A stretch of 64,000 nucleotides of DNA, taken from the NCBI GenBank assembly GCA_027475525.1, contig JAMWFC010000053.1, positions 186,001 to 250,000 of the forward strand, read 5' to 3'. The notes beneath the pieces are model-generated. The model was given only the letters and a program-made list of their open reading frames with translations, had not been told where the DNA came from and searched no databases. Positions 46,863-57,908 of the stretch are shown here, piece after piece; the stretch's first letter is position 1, and each line of letters begins with the position of its first letter. Source of the DNA: Macrolepiota albuminosa. Its lineage: Eukaryota; Basidiomycota; Agaricomycetes; Agaricales; Agaricaceae. Position numbers and translations under genes: made by a program.

Positions 46863-48870
46863 TTACTCGTCCGATGTGTATTCCTCCTCTTCATTAGATT
46901 CATGTAATGTGTCTGAATAGAACAAATCCTCATGAAGCAGGTAGTCTGCTGTCAAAAATGCAAAGTCGTCCGGTGTATATGGCCCTTGAGGTCTGGGAAG
47001 TATGATGTCTTCATACTTTGCTATCAGGCCTGACGATGAAGATGGTGAGGGTGACTCTGACATATCAACAGACACATCATCAGTATGACCAGCTTGATTG
47101 AAAGGGCCAATGGGCCTACATCGACCATGTTTTGCTCTAGCGCGAAATTCTTGTTCTGTTGAAATAAATTAACTATGATTACCAGTGCCAAATTATACTC
47201 ACGTTGTTGATACAATTCGTTAATTCTTCTCTGATCCTCACGTCGAGTCATACGTGACTCATATTCCTCCCACTCCCGGACATTGTTACCAGTAGGTAGG
47301 GTTGGGGAAGGAGATTGTTGGAAGGGGGAAGACACTCATATTCCTCCCACTCCCGGACATTGTTACCAGTAGGTAGGGTTGGGGAAGGAGATTGTTGGAA
47401 GGGGGAAGACGGATTTGAAGAGCCGTTACATCAAAAAGCGGTGGAAGATTTTCTTCGTCATCGGCTGCCATGCCTCCATCCGTCTCTTCTGCCGTCACAA
47501 GAAATAGCGGCGGAAGGTTTTCTTCGTCCTCGGTCGCCATACGTCCGCCGCTCCGGACTTCCGTTTGTCCGCCGTCACCGGCCGCCACGGTCTCCACGTC
47601 CATCTCCTCTTCCGCAGGAATGAACAAAGGGGGCAAATCATTGTCTTCGGTCTCCTCTTCCGCAGGAATGAACAAAGGAGGCAAAGAATCCTCTTCCATC
47701 TCCTCTTGCGCAGGAATGAACAAAGGCGGCAAAGATTCGTCTTCCGTCTCCTCTTCTGCAGGAATGAACAAAGGCGGCAAAGATTCGTCTTCCGTCTCCT
47801 CTTCCGCAGGAATGAACAAAGGAGGGATACCCTCTAAGTCAGGGTCACTAATGGATGGATTAGGGATATCCACCTGGTCGTCGTCAGTTTCCCCCAGCTC
47901 CCTGAATGTCCCACGGACATGAGCTGCTGGGGCGGAAGGAAGTTGGGATGCCGGTTGAACAACACGAGAGTTTTCCATTGTAGGGCCATACACCAGTCCA
48001 GGTTTACTCTGACTGTAGAGGTGGTGGAATGGACGTTGTGCGTTCGAGGGTTCGATATGTGTCAAGGATGGCCATTGGGGAGAGTCGACATCAGGGAGAG
48101 TGGTAGGATGCGCCATGGAGAGGCAGTCTTGAGGATCAGGCTGCTCACCATCAATACTGTTGGTATGGGACTCGATGCCTGTCAATTGGCCTGTCCGAGC
48201 AGGATCCACGGACCTGGCAACGGAACTGACAACGGAAGCAGCAACGGACTTGCTGCCAGCAAACAGGCGGATCATATCGTTGGCCGTTGGCACATGTTCC
48301 GTCCTATCCAGCGACCGCCACTTGTCTAGGGCTAGAAGCGTCCGCTGGTGGCCCCTGGTGGATCCGCTACCTGCAAACACACGGAGCAAATCGTCTGGTG
48401 CTGGGACGGACACCAATCCATCGGATGGCAATGTCATGGGCGGCCGGCGGTTGCATGCCAAGAAGCTTTCAAGAGAGTGGAAGCCTTGCTGATGTACGAG
48501 AAGGCAATGCTCCAGCGTTTCATTGCTTAAGACCTGAACATCCTCTCGGCCAATGTGGTTCCACCAATCACAGCCATACAGATTTCTAATAAGACCTTGA
48601 CGGCCATCAACAAACTCCAGGATCTCTGTGGGCAAAGTTTGCTGATTTTGGAGAGGGAAAAATCGGCTCATGCTTTTGATAATGTCTGGGACATTGCAGA
48701 CCACATTATTCAGTGATGCAGCCCCCAGATATGACAATACAAAGTTCTATGGCACACAGTCAGATCCTAATATATTTACACATTTTGAAGTCATCTTACC
48801 AACTCCTTGTCTAGATGCTGGATAATCCATGCCTCTTCCGCTTCAAGACTTGGCGCAAGATTGCCAAATA
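46863..48870 (-). CDS. Unrecognised gene with acidic PPLF repeats, 5' truncated
   Basis: Minus strand. The first visible exon ends at 48800 (GNLAPSLEAEEAWIIQHLDKEL). A GT-AG intron at 48747-48799 joins in frame to NFVLSYLGAASLNNVV. The body is Pro/Ser-rich, with two similar blocks (PAPDDLLRVFAGS and PTANDMIRLFAGS), then five 16-residue repeats around PPLFIPAEEETEDESL and two diverged DEENLPPLF copies. The frame breaks in the 77-bp duplication at 47257-47410. The end (REWEEYESRMTRRED, an intron near 47165-47211, then a tail ending EEEEYTSDE) lies at 46863. The 5' end abuts the KDZ fragment near 48900 out of frame. Function unknown; the repeats suggest a disordered acidic interaction segment. 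Confidence 0.6.
47257..47410. repeat. Exact 77-bp tandem duplication
   Basis: 47257-47333 repeated at 47334-47410, inside the acidic-repeat gene. Confidence 0.95.
47595..47840 (-). repeat. 48-bp coding minisatellite
   Basis: Five in-frame copies of a 48-bp unit, encoding PPLFIPAEEETEDESL and close variants. Confidence 0.9.
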
Positions 48871-48915
48871 TGGAAAGTGCTGCAATGAGGCGTGACAATG
48901 AGCAGGATTAGAATG

Positions 48916-50387
48916 TCAGACGTGATCCGCCTTGAAGTTGCCGTCCATCATTAAAGAACAATTGAACTTCCACCGGACGGGATCTTCTTCCCAGTTGGAT
49001 GGAAGATTGACTCCTGGTTGGGGACAAGTTGGACAGAATATTGCAAGTTCACCACGGTCCGGCGCCATGGGATGCCTCGATTCATCATGGCCGAAGCCTG
49101 CCCACTTCAACTTCTTCAGCCACCGCCATGAACGAGAAAGTCATCGTAGCTTGCAGTAAAGGTTATCCACCTCACCAGAAGATGCAATCGGGGAAGTTAT
49201 TCTTGCAATTTTCTGCCAGTACTGGTAGGCGGATGCTTTGCACTCTAGATTTGTCAGACGGAAGTCGTCCAGCACAGCCGTTGTAAAATATGTTTGTGTC
49301 CGATCAAATGTACTGGGGACCAGCTGCGAGCGGATGGTATCCTCCACCAAGACATCCATCCCAGAACACTCACATGAAATGACAGTGATGTAGTGTACTC
49401 CAGTTGTGTGAACAATCCGTTGTATTGGATTCCCAAAGCAATCATATCTGTCCATACGGAACCCGTTCGTGGCTGGCCGATCTTCTGGAATATCTTCTAT
49501 TGGCACATTATTCTCTGGGTCCTCTTGCTCTTCCTCTTCCATGATTTGATCAAGGCTGGCATCCTGAAGTCTGCTCAGGAAATCTGAAGTCATGGATGGA
49601 TGCGCTGCCGGATGTCCTGGATTGCTATCCGCTGATGGAAGTTCAACATCCAGTTGATATTTGAGTCGTAGAAACTCTTGCTCCTGAATGTCCTTTTTCC
49701 GCTCGTGGTCCTCAAGAGCCCTGACCCTGACCTTCCCTTGATGACAGTTTGCATGCAATGAATTGTGTTGGATATAGAAATACCCTCCAGTATCCGACAT
49801 ATTCATTGGTTGGAAATACCTACCATTCCATACTTCAGGTCGGTGAAACGGGTTGGAGTCGTGCGTGCGGCGGAAACATCCACGACAGAATATTCTTGAC
49901 CCAACGCAATCACGGCATCGCCATCGTGCGAGGTAATGGTCAGGACAAGCAAGGCAATCAGTAAGGTCATCCATTGATTCACGACCAAGCAATCCATTGA
50001 GCAACTGTGGAACATGGTTGATGAAGTCGTTAAGATAATCTGCCTGTGTCTATGTATGAACTTGAATAATTCGCTCTCAATAATAGCATACATTCAAATC
50101 ACCTTTACATGCCTTATGGATACGGGCATTGTATCATCTACATCATCTACCGTTGGATTATTGTCCAAGTGTGCAAAGTTATCATCATCTGCAAATGCCG
50201 CAGATGGTGCACCAGTTACAATGGGAGCGGGACCCAGTGGTAGCCGTTGTGTTATGAGGACTGGCAACCCTCGTGTGTTCTGAGTGAGTCGTGTCCTTTC
50301 CTCAGCAAACGGGATGAGGTCCCTTTGTCTGATGACTGTTGTTTTTGGTCGCTTGCGTTTCTTTAGAGAGTTCAGGTTCATGATCAA
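48916..50387 (-). pseudogene. KDZ (Kyakuja-Dileera-Zisupton) transposase, N-terminal part only
   Basis: Minus strand. Exon 1 spans 50387-50103 (MIMNLNSLKKRKRPKTT...). A GT-AG intron at 50044-50102 restores ADYLNDFINHVPQLLNG. The CxC2-type cysteine cluster follows: CLACPDHYLARWRCRDCVG, then FCRGCFRRTHDSNPFHRPEVW (near 49975-49860), as in fungal KDZ proteins. An acidic linker leads to WLKKLKWAGFGHDESRH and GELAIFCPTCPQPGVNLP near 49050, then MMDGNFKADHV at 48919, which begins the RNase H-like core. A TGA at 49141 stands where the frame otherwise continues (LR-stop-LSRSW), and another TGA follows ADHV. The remaining catalytic core is missing; unrelated sequence begins near 48900. Family assignment is from remembered family motifs. 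Confidence 0.8.
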
Positions 50388-50623
50388 AATATCTATGGCC
50401 AGGACCTAGCCATTGTACGGGATATCTAATGAGACCGCTCATCGATATCGGCAATATGCCCCAATTTGGACGGGCCGGATACCAGCGGACAGTGGACCCT
50501 ATCCGTCGAAGACAAACGGAATCCATTTGTCATCAACGGACACTGAACGGAAAATCTATATTTTATCATGTGATCCTTCGGTTGAGAACTGTGTGGTTGC
50601 AGAAAATTATATTGTCTACAAAC
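50388..50623. promoter_or_regulatory. Divergent intergenic region
   Basis: 236 bp between the KDZ start (minus) and the gene at 50624 (plus). It presumably holds both promoters. It is rich in CGGA/TCCG words; no certain TATA box was assigned. Confidence 0.4.
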
Positions 50624-52847
50624 ATGTCTGCCCTCCTGCAACCGCCTGAACCAATATTTTCACCAAAGAAAAGACGAGTGGAACCGATATTTACAGCGGA
50701 AGAAAGATCTATCTTTGAACCATACAAGGAACTCTACTGCTCCTCAACTACTCCTCAAGCTCGGACTGCTATCTTGAAGGATAAAATCCTAACGGATATT
50801 TTCAACTACTGGGCCACTAAGGGGACAGAGCCAAAGACAGGGGAAGAGTGGGCAGAGAGAATCAAAGTAGGTACAGCAACTCATTGCAAAGAACTAGACA
50901 TCATTTGCTTGAATAGAAGGTTGTCCAGTATATCAAGAATTGCTGGCACCCTTATTACCAGCATAAAGATCCAAAGGTGCTCCTGAAAACTTCACTGCGA
51001 GATGTTGTCCAGCAGACAATGGCAAAGGAGATAAACGAGGAGATCCAGAACTTGTTGAGGGGTAAGGATCACAACGCCTCGGGATTGGATGCATTTGCAC
51101 AATATAATGTGGCTGTCAAAAATGTTATGCATCAACTCACACCGCAGGAGGAAAGTCGTTTACAGAAGATGGCGGCAGAATGGAGCAAAAAAGGAAATCC
51201 GCCAGAAATTCAGCGCAAGTTGGTACTGCTTCCGTCCCCCATCCGTCCTCTATTCGTTGTACATCTGTCCGCTTGATTCCGCTTTCTAATCGTTGTCTCT
51301 CCAGGAAGGCCTGAAAGCACGGTTTGAAGCGTGTGGACGATGCAGATGTGCTTCGATTTAGAGAGATGGGCATGTTGAGTTGGACTGTTGTTGGTTGGTA
51401 TGCAGATGAAGGCATGACTATTAGAATGTATGTGGTGCCATCATTCTTTAAACAATTTTGACACCAATTATAGTCATGACAATATGTCATACTTGACCCA
51501 TGCTAACCGACCTACCTTTCAAGACTCCTTTCCTGACCTTGTTAGTGACCTCAACAAGAAGATGATGGATTACATGTCTGCTCTTCTTGGTAGAGACATG
51601 CCGTCCAACATGCAATCACCCCATGATTTGACTCCTCCTATCCTTACATGCCATGACCTCATCCTTGATCTGGATAGGGATGGATTCCCAATATTACCAG
51701 CAGATCCAGGACCAAATATATTTCAAACTCGGGCAGAATTGGAAATGCTTGTCCAGGACTATCTAAATACTCATTACAGTGAATCCTAGTTTTCTCCACC
51801 TTTGCTCATCATCTGATCACCCCATCAGAAATTGCGTCTGGTTACCGTTATGAATCTGCTCCTTACAAGGCAGTGAGGACCAATGATCAGCAATTCATAC
51901 ATTCAAGGTATCTTCCAGAGGGTCTGATATTCCAAGATCCTCATAATCTTGGTCGGCCTGAGCTATTGCGTCTGCTGAACTTCTGGAGAGACCGTCAAGG
52001 ACAGTATGGATCCGGTGATACCTTCCGCTGGACGGTTTATCTCAACCGTCACAAGCAGCCAGTAGCTGCCGAGTACGGCACCCGAGCTGATCGTGAAAAA
52101 AATGCGGCAGCAGCAGCAGCACGTAAGGCTACACGCAAAAATGGAGGGAAAAATCGGAAACAGAGGCCAACACCATCAGCGGTAGTCGATGGCAACAGTA
52201 GGACCATTGCTAATGATGGAGCCGCTGATGGCGGATCCGCTTTAGTCACCGGATCTGCAGCCAACTTGGAGTGGCAACGGGGGCCTACACTTCCCCTGTC
52301 ACCTAGCGTACCACACACACCACTGCCTGACTTACAGGAGGAACCTCCTGTCTTGCGCTCACCACACACTCCCCAGCCTCAGCGCCACAACAGATCCACG
52401 GTTCACAACGAATCCCGACCAAATGTATCAGCTTCCGCTCACGACGAGTCCGCTCTCAACGAATCCGTTCATGACGGATGTGTTGATGATACAGCAGTGG
52501 TAGATGCCACTACCATCCACCTCTTACAACAAAGAGGATGGAGCCATCCAGACCCTCCAATTAATGGCCCTAGTGATGGTTCCCCTAGATATAGAGTGTC
52601 AAGAAGGGTGCTCGACATTCTTCAAGATGAGGACAATGACCAATTTGAAGGTGAGGGAAGGCCGGCATTACAAAACCAAAAGAAGCGCAAGGCATTGCCT
52701 AACCAATTGTCAACAAATTCCAAGCGACCCCGCAAGTCTCAAGCACAAATGTTACAGGAGGATGCAGCTCGATACATTGATATGTCTACACCAGCAAAAA
52801 GGAGTAGCAGCCGCACTAAGGTCATTCGACCAGTCCGCCGTCATTGA
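50624..52847 (+). CDS. Unrecognised five-exon gene, divergent from KDZ
   Basis: Starts ATG at 50624 (MSALLQPPEPIFSPKKRRVE). GT-AG introns at 50867-50916, 51219-51304, 51428-51473 and 51779-51828 all keep frame. N-terminal half: FEPYKELYCSSTTPQARTAI, then KVVQYIKNCWHPYYQHKDPK; middle: FREMGMLSWTVVGWYADEG and FPDLVSDLNKKMMDYMSALL; then NFWRDRQGQYGSGDTFRWTV. The C-terminal third is low-complexity and basic (KNGGKNRKQRP, KKRKALPN, KRPRKSQAQM), with probable nuclear-localisation-like patches. One in-frame TGA at 51312 (KA-stop-KHGLKRVDDADVL) fits CGA to TGA. Family not recognised. Close divergent placement beside a KDZ gene suggests possible transposon cargo, by position only. Confidence 0.68.
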
Positions 52848-52951
52848 TGTGGGGAAGGGGGGAATGTTATATTACATTTTGTAAACTATAGGGTTACAAA
52901 AATGTACGAATGTGTGTCATAATGAAAAAAAAAATATGTGATTGTCCATCT

Positions 52952-54602
52952 TCACTTCTCTTCTGTTGCCTTCCGTCTCTCAGTAAGCCGACTGGATGAT
53001 CGGGTCCGTTGCATCGGCGGCCGACTACTTCGGGAGTTGCTGCGAGCCCGTCCCCTTGGGCCAGGGAGAGGGTCCTCGGCAGGGACTGGGACGGAAGATG
53101 GTTGAGGGGGTGACGGAGATGTTCGTGCGGGAGTCGTCCCTGAGGATGTTTGTTGGCAGGGACTGGGACGGAAGATGGTTGAGGGGGTGACGGAGATGTT
53201 CGTGCGGGAGTCGTCCCTGAGGATGTTTGTTGAAGCGGGACGGAGTGACGGTGAGAGCGGATAAGTCAGCGGCGTGATGGGATTGGTCAGTGGCGAGGGC
53301 AGAGGTGTCACCAGTGGGAACGGATATGTCAGCAGTGGCAGGGGATTGGTCAGCGATGGGGTCAGGAGTGGTTTCTTCCTCTTCAACGATGGGTCCAAGT
53401 CCACTGTGTCCTGTTGGATGCACTGCCACATCATCCTGAGCTGACGGACTGGAGGGACGGGTAGAGATGTGAAGTTGATTCTGCAAAGTGTCAACCACAC
53501 CCCAAATATTGCGGATCTGCTCTTCCGTCTGACGGATACGTCCGGCGTGGTCTTCAAGTGTCTCACCCGCAAGAGAAACATTCGTTTGCAGGGTTTCTAT
53601 GCGGCCACCGAGCGTGTCGACCTGAGTCTGGTAGCGACGGAAGAAGTCCTCAATACACGGTAACCAGCTCGCCTCAGCCGTGACAAACCCGTCCCGCACC
53701 TGCTCCCCAACATTCCACAATGCTTCCTGGAACCCATTCTCCATCCTGTCCAAACGGCTCTCCACCCCTGCCATTACACCAGCCACAATGTCCTCACTGT
53801 GGCTAGACTCCATTGCCCGCTCCTTGCCCTTTCCCTTGACCGGAAGAGGGTCCGCTGGGCGGTTGGAGGTCGACGGTTGGGATGGACGGACGGACGGTTT
53901 TGATGGTCCCGCGATTGGACTGGTTGGTTCATCTGCTAACTATTGGTTAGCTATTTGAGCAGGAAAAGAGTTTCATACCGTCATCACTCTCAATAATCGT
54001 CACTGACTTCTTTCTCAGTGGTTTTTTCCCCTTTCCCTTGTTGCTGGGCTTGACGGTTTTCTTGACAATCGTCAGGCTGCATGTTCGTTTGTGAATGAGC
54101 CGGCAGGGATCGCATGCGGTGCCGCCCTTTGTCCTGACACACTGTAGCCGCTTACTTGCGCAATATTGGCAAGGGGGGTTGATGTGCTGACCCTCGCGAC
54201 GAGGTGCTGTCCTCAGATACCTGCCCAACAGCATCCCTCTAGTAATTTCCCCCTTCGGTATTCTGCCCTCTTGTTCTTCCTCGTCCTCATCCTCGTCCTC
54301 CTGCTCCTTCTGTCGACGATAGGTACCAGGAGGAGGTTGACCAATATAGGTCACCCGTTTTGGCTTCTTGGGATTTGGCGACGGACCAGACAAATCTCCT
54401 GCCGCTGGAGGACTCGGTCGTTTTCTCTTCTTCGGAATTGGTGACGGACCAGACGAATCTCCTGCTGCTGGCCTATGACCTATCCGGTCTTCTCGTGCCA
54501 GTGCCGTCGACGGACCGGCCTCGGTCGACGGATCAGGTCGTTCTTCGCCCCCACTTGGTTCCTCCCCCCTTCCACTCCTCTGGGTCCATTTCTTCGCAGC
54601 GT
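52952..54602 (-). CDS. Cysteine-cluster and coiled-coil protein, 5' end cut by an LTR
   Basis: Minus strand. The frame is open from the LTR boundary at 54602 (NAAKKWTQRSGRGEEPSGGE), so the start is lost. A tandem pair follows: GDSSGPSPIPKKRKRP and GDLSGPSPNPKKPKRV. An acidic run precedes the cysteine module CQYCASKRLQC ... CDPCRLIHKRTC (about 54190-54090), then a basic stretch. A GT-AG intron (about 53942-53987) joins DDD to EPTSPIAGPSKP. Exon 2 carries RLDRMENGFQEALWNVGEQV and a predicted coiled coil to about 53470. The Ser/Pro-rich tail is disturbed by the 77-bp duplication at 53078-53231, so the C-terminus is uncertain (one option ends SSSRLTERRKATEEK at 52952). The cysteine module plus coiled coil recalls the antisense gene in B1. 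DNA-binding is an inference. Confidence 0.65.
53078..53231. repeat. Exact 77-bp tandem duplication
   Basis: 53078-53154 repeated at 53155-53231, in the tail of the coiled-coil gene. Confidence 0.95.
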
Positions 54603-54674
54603 TGATGAGCTCCCATTATAGATGACCACGGATAGCGCCAACACAAGCACCTCACATTGGCACACTGGGACCAC
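54603..54674 (+). repeat. Family-D LTR start, running into the gap
   Basis: Starts TGATGAGCTCC, as do 37764 and 42268 (minus). Only 72 bp are visible before the Ns. It is richer in CpG than the other copies (GGATAGCGCC), so probably younger. Confidence 0.75.
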
Positions 54675-54774
54675 NNNNNNNNNNNNNNNNNNNNNNNNNN
54701 NNNNNNNNNNNNNNNNNNNNNNNNNNNNNNNNNNNNNNNNNNNNNNNNNNNNNNNNNNNNNNNNNNNNNNNNNN
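54675..54774. other. Assembly gap of exactly 100 N
   Basis: A round-number gap, so its true size is unknown. It sits inside a repeat (family-D LTR on the left, family-C-linked repeat on the right). Frames drawn across it are meaningless. Confidence 0.99.
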
Positions 54775-57120
54775 GCTGGACACGTATGGTACGGCACAAA
54801 GCGGGCTCCCGTACAACGTATGACACGTACCGTTGTGATGCCCTACCCTGCATTGGGGGCACTGCAGTCTGAGGAGGTACGCCTAGGCACCAGAATGGTG
54901 GAAAGCTTGCCATTTTGTCCAGCCAAGGCAGAGCAAGTAGGAGGCGGAAATAGGGAAATGCCTCCACATACAAGGTCAGGAGCATGCTATGGGGCATCTG
55001 TAGTGCAAGTGAGGTCCGTGTTGTGTCATGAGGTACGCACTATGGTCAAAAGTGAGCCCGAGGAGGAGGGCGATGTAAATACATCATGGGTGAAGGCTGA
55101 ACAGGAAGGGGACAGCGTAGGTCGCCGAGTGTACATGGAGGATGCGTCCTCAGATGAGGAGGAGCAGGACAGGGTGTCATCCACGCTCAGAGTGCAACTG
55201 AAGATTGTACTTGCGAAGTATCCGCAGATAACAAAGAAAACGATGCAAGCGTGCCTGCAGCTGTATGTGGTAAAGCACATCCAGATGATGAGGCGCCGCC
55301 AGCAGGCAGTGCCCCCTGAAGATTCAGAAGGATATGTTGAGCTGTTTGCTCAAATCTTCGAGCTTGAGGTGCAGCAGTACCTTGAGCACAAGAGGATAAG
55401 GAGTAGTATGGCATCTACTGCTACACCGACAAGCTCAGTGGGATACAACTCCCTGTGGTTCAATCGTACCCCAGCAATAGAGGAGGCAATGGAACTGTTA
55501 GAGGTGCCCAAGAAGGCTGACGAGTCTCAGGAAAACTTTGTGCGGCAGTGCGCTGCTGCCAGCAGGCAGAGGTACTCAATAGGGATGGATAATGAGGAGG
55601 AGTCAACAGTCGAAACGTCAACTCAGGATGTAGTAGGAGGTGTGAGGAGTGAGATGGGGGCAGAATACTGCCCAATACAGGGTGAAGGAATCTCAGACTC
55701 TGGGGAAGAAGTAGAGTCACTGCAGGTGCAAGCAGAGCAGCTGGGGCTGGGGAGGCCTGTGAGGCAAGTGGAGCTGCAGCGGAACCAGTGGGTGGTGATG
55801 GCCAATATTATGGCTGAGCGAATCAATTTCCAGAGAATGAGGAACCAGGACCTCTGAGTTCAGGGGGAGTCACAGGTCGATGATTGAGGCATTGTGTTTG
55901 AAGGTGTCAATAGCATGACGCCTGTTGATAACATGCATCAGCAGTATGTGCAAGGGTGATGGGCTGTGGGTGGCCCACAGCACAATAGCATCATGCGCAG
56001 AGAGGTCAGGGGCGAGAGCCACAAGTCGACCAGTCAGCAGACAGCCAGTGGGTGACAGCAGGGGGGCAAAGCAGTGCAATTTGTTGCACCTGAGGTGTGG
56101 GAGAACATGCCTGGGATGAATGAGGCGGCTAGGGCGCATAGGAAAAACATGCACAATCGGTTGATCTGACTGGTGGATAACATGCTGGAAGCACATTTCA
56201 ATTTTCCTGAAGGGGTTAAGCCCCATAGGGCAGAGGCAAAGACTATATGGTCTTATACTGGGGGCTACTGGTTTTTGCAGCTCAAGGACTGGGCCATTGA
56301 TGTGTGCTACCATCTGGTGGCATGCCGCTATGGGGGAGATGATATGGATCATGAGTGAGTGTTTGTATTGCAGGAGTTCTTGGGAGGCGAAGGTGTGGTA
56401 TCACCACCATATCCTGCATACGAATCAAATAGTCCAGGAGTGGACATTTACGAATGTCCTTATTGGACTGTACAATCGGTTTGTAAGCCTGTCAACTATG
56501 CAGGATGCATGTGAGGCCTTTTGAAAGGCGCAGTATAGCAAGAAGATGGGCGTGCAAGGGTTTTACAATGTGCTTTGGGAGCACACTCAGAATATGGCTG
56601 TCTACCCAGATGAGTATACCATACGTGAGGTGTTCCTGGACGGACTGCCCTTGGAGATGAGGAGGTCGCTGATCTGCAATGATAATTTGTCTCCTGAGAT
56701 CAATACCATGGATGAGTTTTTGGCATATGCTGTACAATATGAGCAGTCGCTAAAGATGGCAACACACTATGAGCAGCAGACAATGAGGCAGCAGACACCT
56801 CAGCAGATGGCTGATAAAATTGGTACATTTGTGATGTGGCAAGCTGACCTGATGTTGGGTAGCACTCCACGGATTGTGGTTCATGATGATAAAAGGGGGA
56901 ACAGGGCCACCCAACAGGGAGGCGGAGATGAGAAGCCATGGAAGGACCAGGCCAAGAATGAAGGAAATGTGCAGGTCCAGAGCCAGCTGCGTAAAGACAA
57001 GGGTGGAGGCCTGAGGGCAGGGCCAAAGATTGTAAGTAAGGCGAGAATGCCTGGTGTCTAGCAATGCTTCAACTGTGGGGCATGCGATCATTTCGCAAAT
57101 TCTCCTAAGTGTCCCCAGTA
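54775..57120 (+). pseudogene. C1 gag
   Basis: Open from the gap to 55857, with an acidic segment (KSEPEEEGDVNTSWVKAEQE) and helical core (TMQACLQLYVVKHIQMMRRR). It then continues in broken pieces: PEGVKPHRAEAKTIWSYTGG near 56205, and 56546-57061 with DEYTIREVFLDGLPLEMRR, the capsid end. The zinc knuckle CFNCGACDHFANSPKC (57068-57115, C-x2-C-x4-H-x6-C) has the same x6 spacing as B1. TAG at 57059 precedes it. It would bind RNA and form the particle. Confidence 0.8.
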
Positions 57121-57136
57121 TAGACCACAGGATTGG

Positions 57137-57908
57137 GTGCAGCTTTGGGCTGCCCATACAGTGGATGGCGGTGATGGGGAGATAAGTGAGGCTGGCAGCA
57201 GGCCAGGAGGCGACTCAGAGGCTGAATTGGCTGACAGTGAAGCAAGTGACAATGAATGCGTGGTGGAGGAGGATGATGAGTTGGTGACCATGGATGTGTA
57301 TGCCAATGACTACTATAGTCGCGATAGCAACTCAGAACATTTAGTGGTGCTCATGGACTATCCAGAGGATAAGTATGATTGTCCAGAAGGAGACCAGCAT
57401 GTTTGGATGCGGCAAGTAATGCTGCATAAGGCCTCAACAAAGCTAATGTGCCCGAGGTATAGGCAAGATGAAAAGGCATGTCTGGTGACATATGTGAATG
57501 TGAATGGTAGTCCTGCATGGACGTTGTGGGACTTGGGAAGTACCATGTCAGAAATCACACCCCAGTTTGCGCATGTGCACCAGATACGCGTTAACAAATT
57601 GGAAGAGCCCATAACTCTCCAGTTGGGGACAGTGGGCAGTAGGTCAGTAGTCCAGTTTTAGGACAAAGGCCAAGGTGGCCATGGGAGGGGTGTCCACAAC
57701 AGAGTACCTCGATGTAGCAAACTTTGATTGCTATGACATGATTATTGGCACACCATTCATGTGCAAGAATAGAGCCCTACTGGACTTTAGCAAGGATGAG
57801 GTAGTCGTTAATGGTGAACGACTGAAGGCAGAGCGAGTGGTCTTGGAAGACATAGATGGACACTTGCATCAACAGAGGGCAACCGAGAAGTGCCGTGACG
57901 AGAACTGA
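57137..57908 (+). pseudogene. C1 protease
   Basis: An acidic spacer, then AWTLWDLGSTMSEITPQFA near 57520 (norm LxDSGSTxxxxSP; Ser of DSG is Leu). TAG at 57659, then the frame shifts to STTEYLDVANFDCYDMIIGTPF near 57695, the C-terminal protease box (ILGTPF in intact members). Stop at 57906, followed by a decayed linker to about 58190. Confidence 0.8.

Noticed and set aside
47565..47837. Plus-strand frame with repeated RRNEQRRQR
   Set aside because: It is the complement of the 48-bp PPLF coding minisatellite on the minus strand.
48846..48887. An intron joining the KDZ fragment to the acidic-repeat gene
   Set aside because: A plausible GT-AG pair exists, but the resulting frame does not match the downstream coding frame (GNLAPSLEAEEAW), so a single fusion gene is not supported.
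54622..54997. Frames running through the N gap
   Set aside because: Unknown bases; the gap length is a placeholder.
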